Assembly: GCA_016712035.1 (NCBI GenBank) | Contig: JADJRT010000008.1 | Location: 109,501 to 173,500 of the forward strand | Direction of reading: 5' to 3' | Origin: Flammeovirgaceae bacterium | GTDB lineage: Bacteria > Bacteroidota > Bacteroidia > Cytophagales > Cyclobacteriaceae | Length of the DNA stretch: 64,000 nt | Shown: positions 56,540 through 64,000 of the stretch, piece after piece | How the letters are laid out: each line of letters opens with the position of its first letter | How positions within the stretch are numbered: the first letter of the stretch is position 1 | Position numbers and translations under genes: made by a program | Notes under the pieces: model-generated | The model's input: only the letters and a program-made list of their open reading frames with translations | Told to the model about the DNA's origin: nothing | The model's database searches: none

Positions 56540-57445
56540 TTGAAGACAGACCAAAAACTTTCCCTACTCGTGATGGCCGCTGGCATGGGTAGCCGATATG
56601 GTGGAATTAAGCAGATTGATGGCTTTGGCCCCAATGGCGAAACCATTATGGATTACTCTTTATATGATGCGCTACGGGTAGGCTTTACACAAGTGGTATT
56701 TATTGTGCGCGAGGAGATTAAGGAAACCGTAAAAGAAATTTTTTTACCGAAGCTGCAAGGCAAAGCGGAAGTACATTTTGTTGTTCAGTCATTGGATAAA
56801 TATGTACCCGATGCATACAAGCCGGTTAACAGAAAAAAACCTTGGGGCACGACTCACGCCATGTTGTGCGGTAAAGAGGTAATTGACGGACCTTTTGCCG
56901 TGATCAATGCGGACGATTTTTATGGGAAGGAAGCGTTTGAATCTCTGGCCAGTTTCTTTCGAAATGCGCCTGCGCATCATCATGCGATGGTAGGTTATAC
57001 CTTACAAAATGTTTTGTCAGAACATGGCAGCGTTTCGCGGGGAGTAGCTACTCCTGATGCCGATGGATATTTACAAAGTATGAAGGAGCACACCGTAATT
57101 GTTAAAGAAGGAGAAAAGATTATTTCAAAATGGAAAGAAGGCGATGAGGTGTTGAGCAGTGAAGTACAAGTGTCCATGAATTGTTGGGGCTTTCAACCCG
57201 AAGCCTTTGCGTTAACGGAAAAGATGTTTACCGATTTCGTAGCAAAAAATCACAGTAATTCATCGGCTGAATTTTATATTGCTTTAATGGTGAGCGAATT
57301 GATTAAACAGGGTTTAGGGAAAGTGCACATATTACCGGGTGGCAAAACCTGGTTTGGTGTTACATATAAAGAAGACAAAGAAGAGGTTTCGCAGAAGATA
57401 AAAAATCTTGTAAAAGCAGGGGTGTACCCTTCTAAATTATGGTGA
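56540..57445 (+). CDS. sugar-phosphate nucleotidyltransferase
   Basis: This is about 301 residues from TTG 56540; an upstream TTG at 56486 overlaps the candidate promoter, so the inner start is preferred. LLVMAAGMGSRYGGIKQIDGFGPNGETIMDYSL is the NTP-transferase signature, and INADDFYGKEAFESLASF holds the metal-binding aspartate. The family activates a sugar-1-phosphate with a nucleotide. The next gene encodes a NahK-like sugar kinase 7 bp away, so the pair forms a salvage route from free N-acetylhexosamine to UDP-sugar. Confidence 0.85.
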   Translation: MKTDQKLSLLVMAAGMGSRYGGIKQIDGFGPNGETIMDYSLYDALRVGFTQVVFIVREEIKETVKEIFLPKLQGKAEVHFVVQSLDKYVPDAYKPVNRKKPWGTTHAMLCGKEVIDGPFAVINADDFYGKEAFESLASFFRNAPAHHHAMVGYTLQNVLSEHGSVSRGVATPDADGYLQSMKEHTVIVKEGEKIISKWKEGDEVLSSEVQVSMNCWGFQPEAFALTEKMFTDFVAKNHSNSSAEFYIALMVSELIKQGLGKVHILPGGKTWFGVTYKEDKEEVSQKIKNLVKAGVYPSKLW

Positions 57446-57452
57446 CAATCTT

Positions 57453-58487
57453 ATGGCCATAGCATCGATACCCGCCCGCGTTTTGCAAAATTTTAATTTA
57501 AAGGAAGATTCTTTGGTAGCACCTATTGGGTCCGGTCATATACATCAAACCTTTTTAATTTCTGACACTGAAAAATATGTACTGCAACGGGTAAATAGTA
57601 ATGTGTTTACTAAACCCGAAGTGATTGCAACTAACAATCGCACGGCTGCTAATTATCTGGCAAAGAATTTTCCGGCCTATCTTTTTCCAACAACTATTGC
57701 CTCTCAGTCAGGAGCGGAACTTGTGTATGACGATCAGGGGTTTCCATGGCGACTATATCCTTTAATAGAAAATACAATTACCGTTGATTTTGTTACCTCC
57801 ACAACAGAAGCCTATGAGGCTGCCGCGGGGTTTGGGAGGTTGACAAAAAATCTGAATGAAATTGATTGCTCATTATTTCAACCAACACTCGATCGGTTTC
57901 ATGACCTTGACTGGCGCTATCAACAGTTTGAAACCGAGTTAGCCCAGGCGTCAGAGCAGGTTCGAAAAGAGGTGGCTGATGAAATCGATCAAGTTAAACT
58001 ATATAAATATCTGGTAGCCGAATACAATCAGCTTATTGAAAGTGGTGCTTTAAAGGAGCGCATTACACATAACGATACCAAGATTAATAATATCCTATTT
58101 GATAAAGATTCCCCCAAGGCAGTTTGTATAATTGATCTTGATACCCTTATGCCGGGTTATTTCATTTACGATTTAGGAGATTTGGTGCGCACCTGTGTGA
58201 GTCCGGTTAGTGAAGAGGAAGCAGATATTTCGAAAATTGAATTTCGCAGACCTATTTATGATGCCTTGCTAACCGGCTATTTATCTGAAATGAAAGCAAC
58301 CATGACGCAAGAAGAACTTTTAGCTATTCCTTTTGCCGGAAAAATGATGACCTATATCATGGCGCTTCGGTTTTTAGCTGATTATTTGCGAGGCAATACG
58401 TATTATCACATTTCGTACGCTGATCAAAACAAAGTTCGGGCGCGAAATCAATTACATCTTTTGAAAATTCTTTCCCAAGCCATCTGA
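57453..58487 (+). CDS. N-acetylhexosamine 1-kinase-like phosphotransferase (APH fold)
   Basis: This 344-residue protein of the aminoglycoside phosphotransferase/choline kinase fold has PIGSGHIHQTFLI near the ATP loop, YVLQRVNSNVF with the ATP-binding lysine position, the catalytic loop RITHNDTKINNILFD and DLDTLMPGYFIYDLGDLVR for magnesium. This combination is typical of NahK, which phosphorylates GlcNAc/GalNAc at C1. It is paired with the nucleotidyltransferase upstream. Confidence 0.85.
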   Translation: MAIASIPARVLQNFNLKEDSLVAPIGSGHIHQTFLISDTEKYVLQRVNSNVFTKPEVIATNNRTAANYLAKNFPAYLFPTTIASQSGAELVYDDQGFPWRLYPLIENTITVDFVTSTTEAYEAAAGFGRLTKNLNEIDCSLFQPTLDRFHDLDWRYQQFETELAQASEQVRKEVADEIDQVKLYKYLVAEYNQLIESGALKERITHNDTKINNILFDKDSPKAVCIIDLDTLMPGYFIYDLGDLVRTCVSPVSEEEADISKIEFRRPIYDALLTGYLSEMKATMTQEELLAIPFAGKMMTYIMALRFLADYLRGNTYYHISYADQNKVRARNQLHLLKILSQAI

Positions 58488-58488
58488 A

Positions 58489-58496
58489 TATTTTTG
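58489..58496 (+). promoter_or_regulatory. candidate Bacteroidota -7 box upstream of the M28 peptidase
   Basis: TATTTTTG matches TAnnTTTG exactly, with TTTTG at 58459-58463 upstream at a spacing of about 25 bp, longer than the usual distance. It lies between the kinase stop and the peptidase start. Confidence 0.4.
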
Positions 58497-58537
58497 CATT
58501 TTACAACGCGTTTTTGAATTTTATGTTATCTACCTGT

Positions 58538-60022
58538 ATGAATAGAATCTTTACATTTATTGCCTGTCTGATTGTAACACTCAGTTTCGGTCAACCCAAT
58601 CCCATCGCGCAAAAATATGCGGCCACTATCTCAGAGTCTGATTTAAAAGAGAACCTTACCATCATAGCTTCGGATGCCATGGAGGGACGCGAGACGGGTA
58701 AGCGCGGACAAAAAATGGCTGCAGCATTTATTGCAGCTTATTTTGATGAGTTGAATTTAAAGGGTCCGGTGGCAGGCAGTTATTATCAACCGGTGCCATT
58801 ATTTAGAACTTCGGCACCTGTGGTTACACTGAAAGCAAGCACTACGGAAGTTAGCTCTGAGAGCTATGTGTTTTATGGCTCAGGTCATACAAATGGTGAG
58901 GTAAGCTTGCCCCTGGTTTTTGCTGGCAAAGGTTCTGATTCTGATTTGGCGAAAGTCGATATACGAGATAAAGCGGTTTTGATTTTTTTCGATGGTAATG
59001 CCTCCATTACGAATAATCCAATCTTGTCAAATCTGCTGGATAAGGGAGCGAAGCGGCTACTTGTAGCCATTGAAAAAACGGAAGATTTTACTAGAATTTC
59101 TGGCCTAGTAAAGAGATTTTCGGGTGGACGTTTAGGTTTGGAAAATCCGAAAACGGAGGAGACAACGGGGTCTTTTATTGTTTCGCCTGATATGGCTGGT
59201 AAATTTTTTAACACTACGAATGATAAATTAATAAAGGCTTGGGAGAGTAAACAATTAAGTAAAATAAAGTCCACGTCAATCCAATACTCTATTCAGCAAT
59301 CTGTTGCTTCCGTTAATTCGGAAAATATTCTGGGATATTTGGAAGGAACGGATAAGAAGGATGAGGTAGTTGTAGTGACGGCCCACTACGATCATATTGG
59401 AATTTCTACACGCGCAGAGGGTGATAAAATAAACAATGGTGCCGATGATGACGGATCAGGAACGGTGGCTGTGTTGGCCATGGCCAAAGCTTTTGCACAA
59501 GCGAAGAAAGAAGGTAACGGACCACGTAGAAGTATTTTATTTATGACGGTGACCGGTGAGGAGAAAGGATTATTAGGTTCAGAGTATTATTCTGAGCACC
59601 CTGTCTACCCACTTGATAAAACTGTTGTTAATCTTAATATTGATATGATCGGTCGCAGAGATCCGCAACATAAGGGCAGTGCACCTTATGTATATATCAT
59701 AGGTTCGGATCGTTTGTCAAGCGAACTCCATACCTTAAGTGAAAAAACAAATAAGACGTATACAAATCTAGCTTTTGATTACCTATACAATGCCGAAGAT
59801 CACCCAGATCGAATTTATTATCGTTCGGATCACTGGAATTTTGCCAAGAAGAATGTGCCCATTGTATTTTATTTTGATGGCATTCATGAAGATTATCATA
59901 AGCCATCCGATGAAGTAGATAAGATTGAATTTGATCTGCTGGTGCTACGCGCAAAAAATGTGTTTCACTTAACGTGGGAAATTGCCAATCGTGAGGCCCG
60001 GCTGATGGTGGATAAGAAGTAA
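58538..60022 (+). CDS. secreted M28-family metallopeptidase
   Basis: This is about 494 residues from ATG 58538, which starts the signal peptide IFTFIACLIVTLSFGQ. A PA-like insert comes before the catalytic domain. The zinc ligands and catalytic residues are visible in VVVTAHYDHIG, NNGADDDGSGTVAVL, TVTGEEKGLLGSEYY, NLNIDMIGR and EDYHKPSDEVDKI. M28 enzymes are aminopeptidases or carboxypeptidases with two zinc ions, here exported to the periplasm or surface. It is the last gene before the cassette-like region. Confidence 0.93.
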   Translation: MNRIFTFIACLIVTLSFGQPNPIAQKYAATISESDLKENLTIIASDAMEGRETGKRGQKMAAAFIAAYFDELNLKGPVAGSYYQPVPLFRTSAPVVTLKASTTEVSSESYVFYGSGHTNGEVSLPLVFAGKGSDSDLAKVDIRDKAVLIFFDGNASITNNPILSNLLDKGAKRLLVAIEKTEDFTRISGLVKRFSGGRLGLENPKTEETTGSFIVSPDMAGKFFNTTNDKLIKAWESKQLSKIKSTSIQYSIQQSVASVNSENILGYLEGTDKKDEVVVVTAHYDHIGISTRAEGDKINNGADDDGSGTVAVLAMAKAFAQAKKEGNGPRRSILFMTVTGEEKGLLGSEYYSEHPVYPLDKTVVNLNIDMIGRRDPQHKGSAPYVYIIGSDRLSSELHTLSEKTNKTYTNLAFDYLYNAEDHPDRIYYRSDHWNFAKKNVPIVFYFDGIHEDYHKPSDEVDKIEFDLLVLRAKNVFHLTWEIANREARLMVDKK

Positions 60023-60122
60023 CTCGGATAGTATTATCAAAAACTGTATTTGTTTAACTTTTGCTTCTCGACTGAAAAGAAAACTTTTGAGTGGCCTAAT
60101 TTTAGGGGAGCTTACACGGGTC

Positions 60123-60220
60123 TTTGAAATGCTAAACTGTCCCACGTAACAAAACGTTGTTTGAAAACTAAACTACAAACTTACACTACACCCCGCAATG
60201 TTCACATACACTTTGTTGGC
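60123..60220 (-). repeat. attC-like repeat, copy A (one arm missing)
   Basis: About 98 bp nearly identical to 62442-62540. Both carry AAACTGTCCCACGTAACAAA, AACTAAACTACAAACTT and CCCCGCAATGTTCACATACA before TTTGTTGG. It lies directly downstream of the minus-strand metallopeptidase gene, as attC sites follow cassette genes. The inverted partner arm present in copy B is not seen to its left, so this copy may mark the array boundary. The outer box GTTGGCA fits GTTRRRY in only 5 of 7 places. Confidence 0.6.
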
Positions 60221-60255
60221 AGCTGCACCCCGTCCGCACGCATCTTCATCATGCA

Positions 60256-61052
60256 CTAATATTTTTCGTCAACAAAGTCCGCCCAGCCTTTTTCAAAGTC
60301 AGATTCACTTACACCTAAAACAGCATTGATGTCAACGTAGGATGTAATTAGAATAGGTAATTTGTCTTTGCCCCATTTCTCAACTATATATTCAATAATG
60401 GTATACCCAACATTGTAAATTTGATTGCTCTTGTTCAAGTCTTTCAGGCTTAGATGTTTTCTCATTCCGTACTTCACACTCATACTATTTACAATGCCTG
60501 CTTCATAGTCACAGATAGCTTCCCAAAACCATTGAGGATATTTGTTGACAAATTTATCCTCAAATAATTTATCAAATTGATCTTTGTCCCCGTTCGCTAA
60601 TTCTACTTGCGCTTTTTTTATGAGAATGTTCAATTGAACACAATGAGTAAATTCATGTATCGCTGTCTTTATTGGGTCATTGGGGAAAATGCTGTTAAAC
60701 CAGTTGGTCCAGAGGAAATGGAATTCTTTGGGACCTCGGCTTGTACCATTTGCATTACTATTCAAAAGTCCTGTTCCTTTGTTAAAGTCCGCCTGTGTCG
60801 GATAAACAAATACACGAATTGTGTCGTGGTCTGGGTCATTTAAATCCGTTCTAATTCTATCGTAATTTTCTTCCAGATTGTCAGCAATGTCTTGTGCTTC
60901 CTCTTGTAAATTCCTTGATACGAAATAATAAAATGGTCAGTTCTTAATTCCGTCAATTTGTCCACGACCGAAATACTTCTAAATGTCTTTACTCCGAAGT
61001 AGGTAATAATCAGTCCGCCAAATACTAAAAGAAAAATCTTTAATTTCTTCAT
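60256..61052 (-). pseudogene. predicted membrane-anchored zincin metallopeptidase, frame broken as sequenced
   Basis: The reconstructed protein has about 265 residues: an N-terminal membrane helix (IFLLVFGGLIITYFGVKTF), TDHFIISYQGIYKEEAQDIADNLEENYDRI, PDHDTIRVFVYPTQADF, then the zinc motif HEFTH in TAIHEFTHCVQLN, and WFWEAICDYEAG with the likely third ligand glutamate. This is the gluzincin peptidase MA-like layout. One A is missing near 60905 (TTACAAGAGG). It lies alone on the minus strand next to the attC-like repeat, so it looks like a cassette gene. Substrate is unknown. Confidence 0.75.
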
Positions 61053-61366
61053 CGTCCTATGTTAGCTATCTTATCAATTGTTGCGTGTTTCCTTTGGTGG
61101 CACCAGGTTTGTTTCATCATAATTTACAATAGTTGTAGTAACTTTTGTGGGGAAGTGGATTACCGTTTTCGGTTATCCATCTTATCCACAAAAAAAGCAG
61201 CCGGAGCACTATGCCGCCAACTAAGTGTTGCGACTTATCAAACGATTCAGTCCGGCTGCTTATTAAAGTTGTGAGAAGGGATCAAATAGATATTCAAGGC
61301 GTAAGGGCCTATTATTAAGGTTTCGATCCGATGCTCACTTAGTTAATAATTACTAAACCAAAAGTT
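61053..61366. other. 314 bp interval upstream of the IS110 transposase
   Basis: No supported gene is seen here. It holds the structured hairpin at 61195-61261 listed separately, and AT-rich DNA with GTTAATAATTACTAA just before the transposase ATG. It probably includes the left end of the IS110 element, but I could not define the end precisely. Confidence 0.5.
61195..61261 (+). ncRNA. structured non-coding hairpin; IS110 bridge-RNA candidate or terminator
   Basis: AAGCAGCCGGA at 61195-61205 is exactly inverted as TCCGGCTGCTT at 61251-61261 around a 45-nt loop, 106 bp upstream of the transposase start. IS110-group elements encode a bridge RNA in the left non-coding end, and a strong stem with a large internal loop there fits. 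An A7 run before and TTATTA after also allow a terminator reading. Confidence 0.35.
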
Positions 61367-62392
61367 ATGGAAAACACAGACCAAAATCAACCGTACTCCT
61401 GGATACTCGGCATTGATGTATCCAAAGAAAGTATTGACGCCTGTCTGGTCCGCCAAGCCGATGGTCAGTTGTTTGAAAGTAAATTTCATAACAACCTCTC
61501 CGGCTTCCGGCATCTTAAAGCCTGGTGCAAGCAAATGCAATGTGAGTGTGACCATCATACACTTTGCTGTATGGAACACACGGGTTTGTACACTCGCCTG
61601 CTGGTTCATTACCTGATCAGTCGCGAGGTAGCCGTTTGGCTGGAGAGTTCACTTCAGATCAAACGCAGCCAGGGGTTAATCCGGGGCAAGTCCGACAAAA
61701 TTGATGCACAACGCATCGCTCGTTATGCGCATTTGTATCAAAGCAAGGCTCAGATCATGCAAATCAATGTATTGACGCTGGAAAAACTAAAGGATCTTCA
61801 AGCCAATCGAAGGCGGTTAATGAAAGCACTTCAAACCATTCGAACGAGTGCCGAAGAGCTAAAACAGTTTGATGCTTCCAATGCCAAGGTGATAGACAAG
61901 GTAAACCGGGAAGCCATTCGTGGATTAGAAAAAAGTCTGGATAAAGTAGATGAACAGATTCTGACCTTCATCCGTAATGACGAATCCTTAAAGCAGAAAT
62001 ATGATCTGATGCTTTCTGTGAAGGGTGTTGGTAAGGTACTCGCTGCCCTGTTACTGGTTTATACGCATGGATTCAATCGACTGGCCGATAGTCGAAAGTT
62101 AGCCTGCTACAGTGGGGTGGCCCCCTTCGTGTATGAGAGTGGCACATCGATCAGAGGAAAGACGGGCGTATCAAAATTTGCCAATGGCGAGCTGAAGCGA
62201 ACCCTGCACATGGCCGCGATCAGTAGCGTACAACACAATCCTGAACTTCATGCGTATTACAAACGCAAGGTTGAAGAAGGCAAGAACAAGATGTCGGTAA
62301 TTAATGCTGTAAGAAATAAACTCCTACACCGGATTGTAGCGGTGGTAAAACGTGGAACGCCTTATGAATTACAATTAAAAAAATCTTTATAA
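61367..62392 (+). CDS. IS110-family transposase (DEDD recombinase)
   Basis: This 341-residue protein has an N-terminal RuvC-like DEDD domain: ILGIDVSKESIDACLV, CCMEHTGLYTRLL and SDKIDAQRIARYA supply acidic residues. A coiled-coil middle (KDLQANRRRLMKALQTIR) and a C-terminal Tnp_20 domain follow, with LSVKGVGKVLAALLL, KLACYSGVAPF, the serine region SGTSIRGKTGVSK and LHMAAISSVQHNPELHAYY. The frame is intact and the length normal, so the element may be active. It lies between attC-like repeats among cassette-like genes and reads opposite to them. Confidence 0.95.
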   Translation: MENTDQNQPYSWILGIDVSKESIDACLVRQADGQLFESKFHNNLSGFRHLKAWCKQMQCECDHHTLCCMEHTGLYTRLLVHYLISREVAVWLESSLQIKRSQGLIRGKSDKIDAQRIARYAHLYQSKAQIMQINVLTLEKLKDLQANRRRLMKALQTIRTSAEELKQFDASNAKVIDKVNREAIRGLEKSLDKVDEQILTFIRNDESLKQKYDLMLSVKGVGKVLAALLLVYTHGFNRLADSRKLACYSGVAPFVYESGTSIRGKTGVSKFANGELKRTLHMAAISSVQHNPELHAYYKRKVEEGKNKMSVINAVRNKLLHRIVAVVKRGTPYELQLKKSL

Positions 62393-62419
62393 GAGACTTG
62401 TTTTAATCATAGATATCGT

Positions 62420-62545
62420 TTGTGTATGTGACGTTGCGGGCTTTAAAATACTAAACTGTCCCACGTAACAAAGCGTTGTTTGAAAAACTAAACTACAAAC
62501 TTAAACGCACCCCGCAATGTTCACATACACTTTGTTGGGCTGGCC
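62420..62545 (-). repeat. attC-like palindromic element, copy B
   Basis: The arms GTGTATGTGACGTTGCGGG (62422-62440) and CCCGCAATGTTCACATACAC (62511-62530) pair with one gap and one mismatch. The inner part repeats copy A. On the minus strand, the outer box next to the upstream gene reads GCCCAAC (62534-62540), an exact RYYYAAC as in attC sites. The box at the other end is not recognisable and lies about 30 bp from the IS110 transposase stop. Confidence 0.6.
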
Positions 62546-62594
62546 TTTTTTTCCCCTTTTATATTTTGTCCCACGAAGTTGAAAAGTCAAAGAG

Positions 62595-63205
62595 TCAATT
62601 AACTCTTTCAAGTGTTTCCTTTTCAATCAAGTAGTCCTTTGTCTGTATTTGTCCTGCGTCACGCTTTTCATTCAGCTTTTCCAACTCCTTTTTTATTCCA
62701 AATTGTTTCTTTGCCAATTCATAATTCTCAAAGTCTCGTTTTCTCCTTTCAGTTATTGAAGTCCTTTCTTCTTCGGTCACTTTGTCCCCGCTGCGCAAAT
62801 CAAAACTGAATCCACCTCTTTCGTCATAAGGAACATTTTGTCCAAGTTGGAAGGATGGTTTCTTTCTAATTATTTGTTTGAAAGTGTCGGCATTAAAAGA
62901 AATGTCGCCTTGCTGAGTAATAATTGTCCAAACGCTTTTGTTGTCGACTTGATTCATTTCAATATCCTGAATCTCTAGCCATTTGTCGTCAAAGGATTGA
63001 GTTAACTCAAATGATAACTCTGTCGGCCTTTCAAAAACCAAAGTCGCGGGAGCAACCCAAAATGTAAATGGAATCCTTCAATGTCCGGTTGGTTCCACTG
63101 AAAAATATAGTCAATGTCCAACTCAAGATTTTCATTCAGTCGAAGTCCGTAAATGGTCGCGTCATGCCAACCCATTTTCTCAATGTCCTTCTCAGTCAAA
63201 TCCAC
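62595..63205 (-). pseudogene. cassette-like hypothetical protein, frame broken as sequenced
   Basis: The reconstructed protein of about 203 residues begins MDLTEKDIEKMGWHDATIYG and continues LELDIDYIFQWNQPDIEGFHFTFWVAPATLVFERPTEL. A charged, helical C-terminus (TSITERRKRDFENYELAKKQFGIKKELEKL) follows. One T is missing near 63066. No named family was recognised and there is no signal or membrane segment. It sits alone between attC-like elements B and C on the minus strand, with its start about 40 bp from element C, as expected for a gene cassette. Confidence 0.6.
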
Positions 63206-63244
63206 TTTTCTAATTCGTAGTCTGTCATTTTGTTAAAATGGCTT

Positions 63245-63377
63245 GCGCACAACGTTTGAGTTTATGACGGCTGCGGCTTTCGAAGCGCGTCTTTCTCCCG
63301 TGGCCGAACGAAATTAAGAAAACTAAGCTTCATACCTACGCGTCACCCGCAGCTGGCATAAACTTTTTGTTAGCGGC
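63245..63377 (-). repeat. attC-like palindromic element, copy C
   Basis: The arms AGTTTATGACGGCTGCGG (63259-63276) and CCGCAGCTGGCATAAACT (63347-63364) pair with two mismatches over 18 bp around a 70 bp spacer. The outer boxes are GCACAAC (63247-63253) and GTTAGC (63369-63374). The TAA stop of the TPR gene lies inside the latter box, as is common for attC sites. The spacer sequence differs from copies A and B. Confidence 0.6.
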
Positions 63378-63930
63378 TGGCCGTTTCTCGTTTGTCCTCT
63401 ATAATAATGAAAGTCAATCGGTCCCTTAATTTTAATAATGTCTTGTCCTTTGGTCGTCTCTTTAATGCTTCATTTAAATCTTCACTTGCTCCAATATAAT
63501 TACCAAAGTCCTCTTTTAATGTAGCTCTCCATTTCAGTCCATCAATCTCTTTGCTGTCCGCGAGCACTGCTTTGTCCGCGTACTCCAAAGCTTTTTCCTT
63601 GTTCCTCATTTTTCTATAAACTCCACTTAGTTGGATGGGGATTCTCGTGAAGTACTCTTTCAGTAAAGTCTTTCGTTTATATGTTGTCAATAAAGTCTCT
63701 GAAGTTTTAAAGTCGTCAATTGCCAAGTCAAATTGTTTTAATTCTCCGTTGGCTAGTCCACGATAGTAGAAAGCTAAATAGTCAGTCGGACTTTTACTTA
63801 ACATTAAGTTGCAAAACAAAATTAAGTCCTCGTACTGCTTTGCAGTCCAAAGTTTATGAAGTCGTCTCATTGCTGTCCAATGAAACGTCAAGTAAGAAAT
63901 CAATTTTGGAATCTTTTTCAGTTTACTCAT
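63370..63930 (-). CDS. TPR-repeat protein, cassette-like
   Basis: This 186-residue soluble protein has at least three tetratricopeptide-like units: YEDLILFCNLMLSKSPTDYLAFYYRGLANGELKQFDLAIDDF, then IQLSGVYRKMRNKEKALEYADKAVLA, then WRATLKEDFGNYIGASEDLNEALKRRPKDKTLL. TPRs mediate protein contacts. No catalytic domain is present. It stands alone between attC-like elements C and D, and its stop codon overlaps element C. It starts only about 30 bp from element D, at the right edge of the window. Confidence 0.78.
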   Translation of the reverse strand: MSKLKKIPKLISYLTFHWTAMRRLHKLWTAKQYEDLILFCNLMLSKSPTDYLAFYYRGLANGELKQFDLAIDDFKTSETLLTTYKRKTLLKEYFTRIPIQLSGVYRKMRNKEKALEYADKAVLADSKEIDGLKWRATLKEDFGNYIGASEDLNEALKRRPKDKTLLKLRDRLTFIIIEDKRETASR

Positions 63931-63954
63931 AAGTGTCGGTCGTGTCCCGAAACG

Positions 63955-64000
63955 GCTTGCCGCTAACGTTTGAGTTTATGCAGTGCGGGGAATAGGAGCG
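63955..64000 (-). repeat. attC-like element, copy D (cut by the window end)
   Basis: GCTAACGTTTGAGTTTATG followed by CAGTGCGGGG matches the arm of copy C (shared CGCTAAC, AGTTTATG and TGCGGG). Only one arm is inside the window; the other would lie beyond 64000. Confidence 0.5.

Larger units (their letters stand above)
61190..62400 (+). mobile_element. IS110-family insertion sequence (ends approximate)
   Basis: The element is defined by the intact transposase, a long non-coding 5' part and a short 3' part (less than 30 bp before attC-like repeat B). That asymmetry fits the IS110 group rather than IS1111, whose non-coding RNA region lies downstream. IS110 elements lack terminal inverted repeats, so the ends given are only estimates. 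Confidence 0.6.

Noticed and set aside
60123..62540. Copies A and B as CRISPR repeats or a direct-repeat transposon
   Set aside because: There are only two close copies about 2.2 kb apart, with no short regular spacers and no cas genes. The inverted arms point to attC-like sites instead.

Overview
The window looks like a chromosomal segment of a Bacteroidota bacterium, probably order Cytophagales. The signs are AT-rich DNA without Shine-Dalgarno-like spacing, TAnnTTTG-type promoter boxes, CarboxypepD_reg/SusC-like N-terminal modules, a DUF5686 outer-membrane protein, an OmpA/PD40 protein and a bacterial kynurenine pathway. No rRNA, tRNA or CRISPR was seen. The assignment is inference from gene content only.

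Layout. Positions 1-22072 (+) hold a surface-polysaccharide locus. It contains UDP-diacetamido-glucuronate genes (wbpE part, wbpD, wbpB), dTDP-sugar genes (rfbA, rfbC, rfbB), GDP-mannose-derived sugar genes (gmd, fcl, perosamine-type aminotransferase), a MurJ/Wzx flippase, glycosyltransferases, three Wzy/ligase-like membrane proteins, and two priming transferases (PHPT and WecA types). pheS and a further sugar aminotransferase follow. Positions 23179-29920 hold an hydroxyacyl-CoA dehydrogenase, a Rieske-like lipoprotein, an amino-acid permease, an ECF sigma factor with an anti-sigma/TonB hybrid, and a divergent VWA protein. Positions 30124-34461 hold LPS-core type glycosyltransferases and an FkbM methyltransferase. 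Positions 34540-40286 hold an ECF sigma/anti-sigma pair, gmk, nadD, a DUF5686 protein and mnmH.

Positions 40299-49889 are rich in NAD-related genes: kmo, kynU and haaO on the minus strand; an atypical SDR, an OmpA protein, an ALDH8-like dehydrogenase, pnuC and a NadR-like enzyme on the plus strand. Positions 50106-56446 (minus) form a nucleoside/ADP-ribose/ribose catabolic cluster: nucleoside hydrolase, RhaT-like permease, ADP-ribosylglycohydrolase, ribokinase, SMP-30 protein, MFS permease. Positions 56540-60022 hold a sugar-1-phosphate kinase and nucleotidyltransferase pair and an M28 peptidase.

Positions 60100-64000 are accessory. Single minus-strand genes alternate with about 100-130 bp imperfect palindromes whose outer boxes resemble integron attC sites, and an IS110-family transposase sits among them. 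This integron-like cassette array is the most interesting part of the window.

A major caveat concerns base accuracy. More than twenty reading frames are broken, nearly all by single-base changes in short homopolymers, including in nadD. The reconstructed proteins are otherwise complete and conserved. I therefore read most breaks as sequencing or consensus errors. One such error creates a false WecA-PheS fusion. Genes broken mid-frame are typed as pseudogene by convention, with the reconstruction described.
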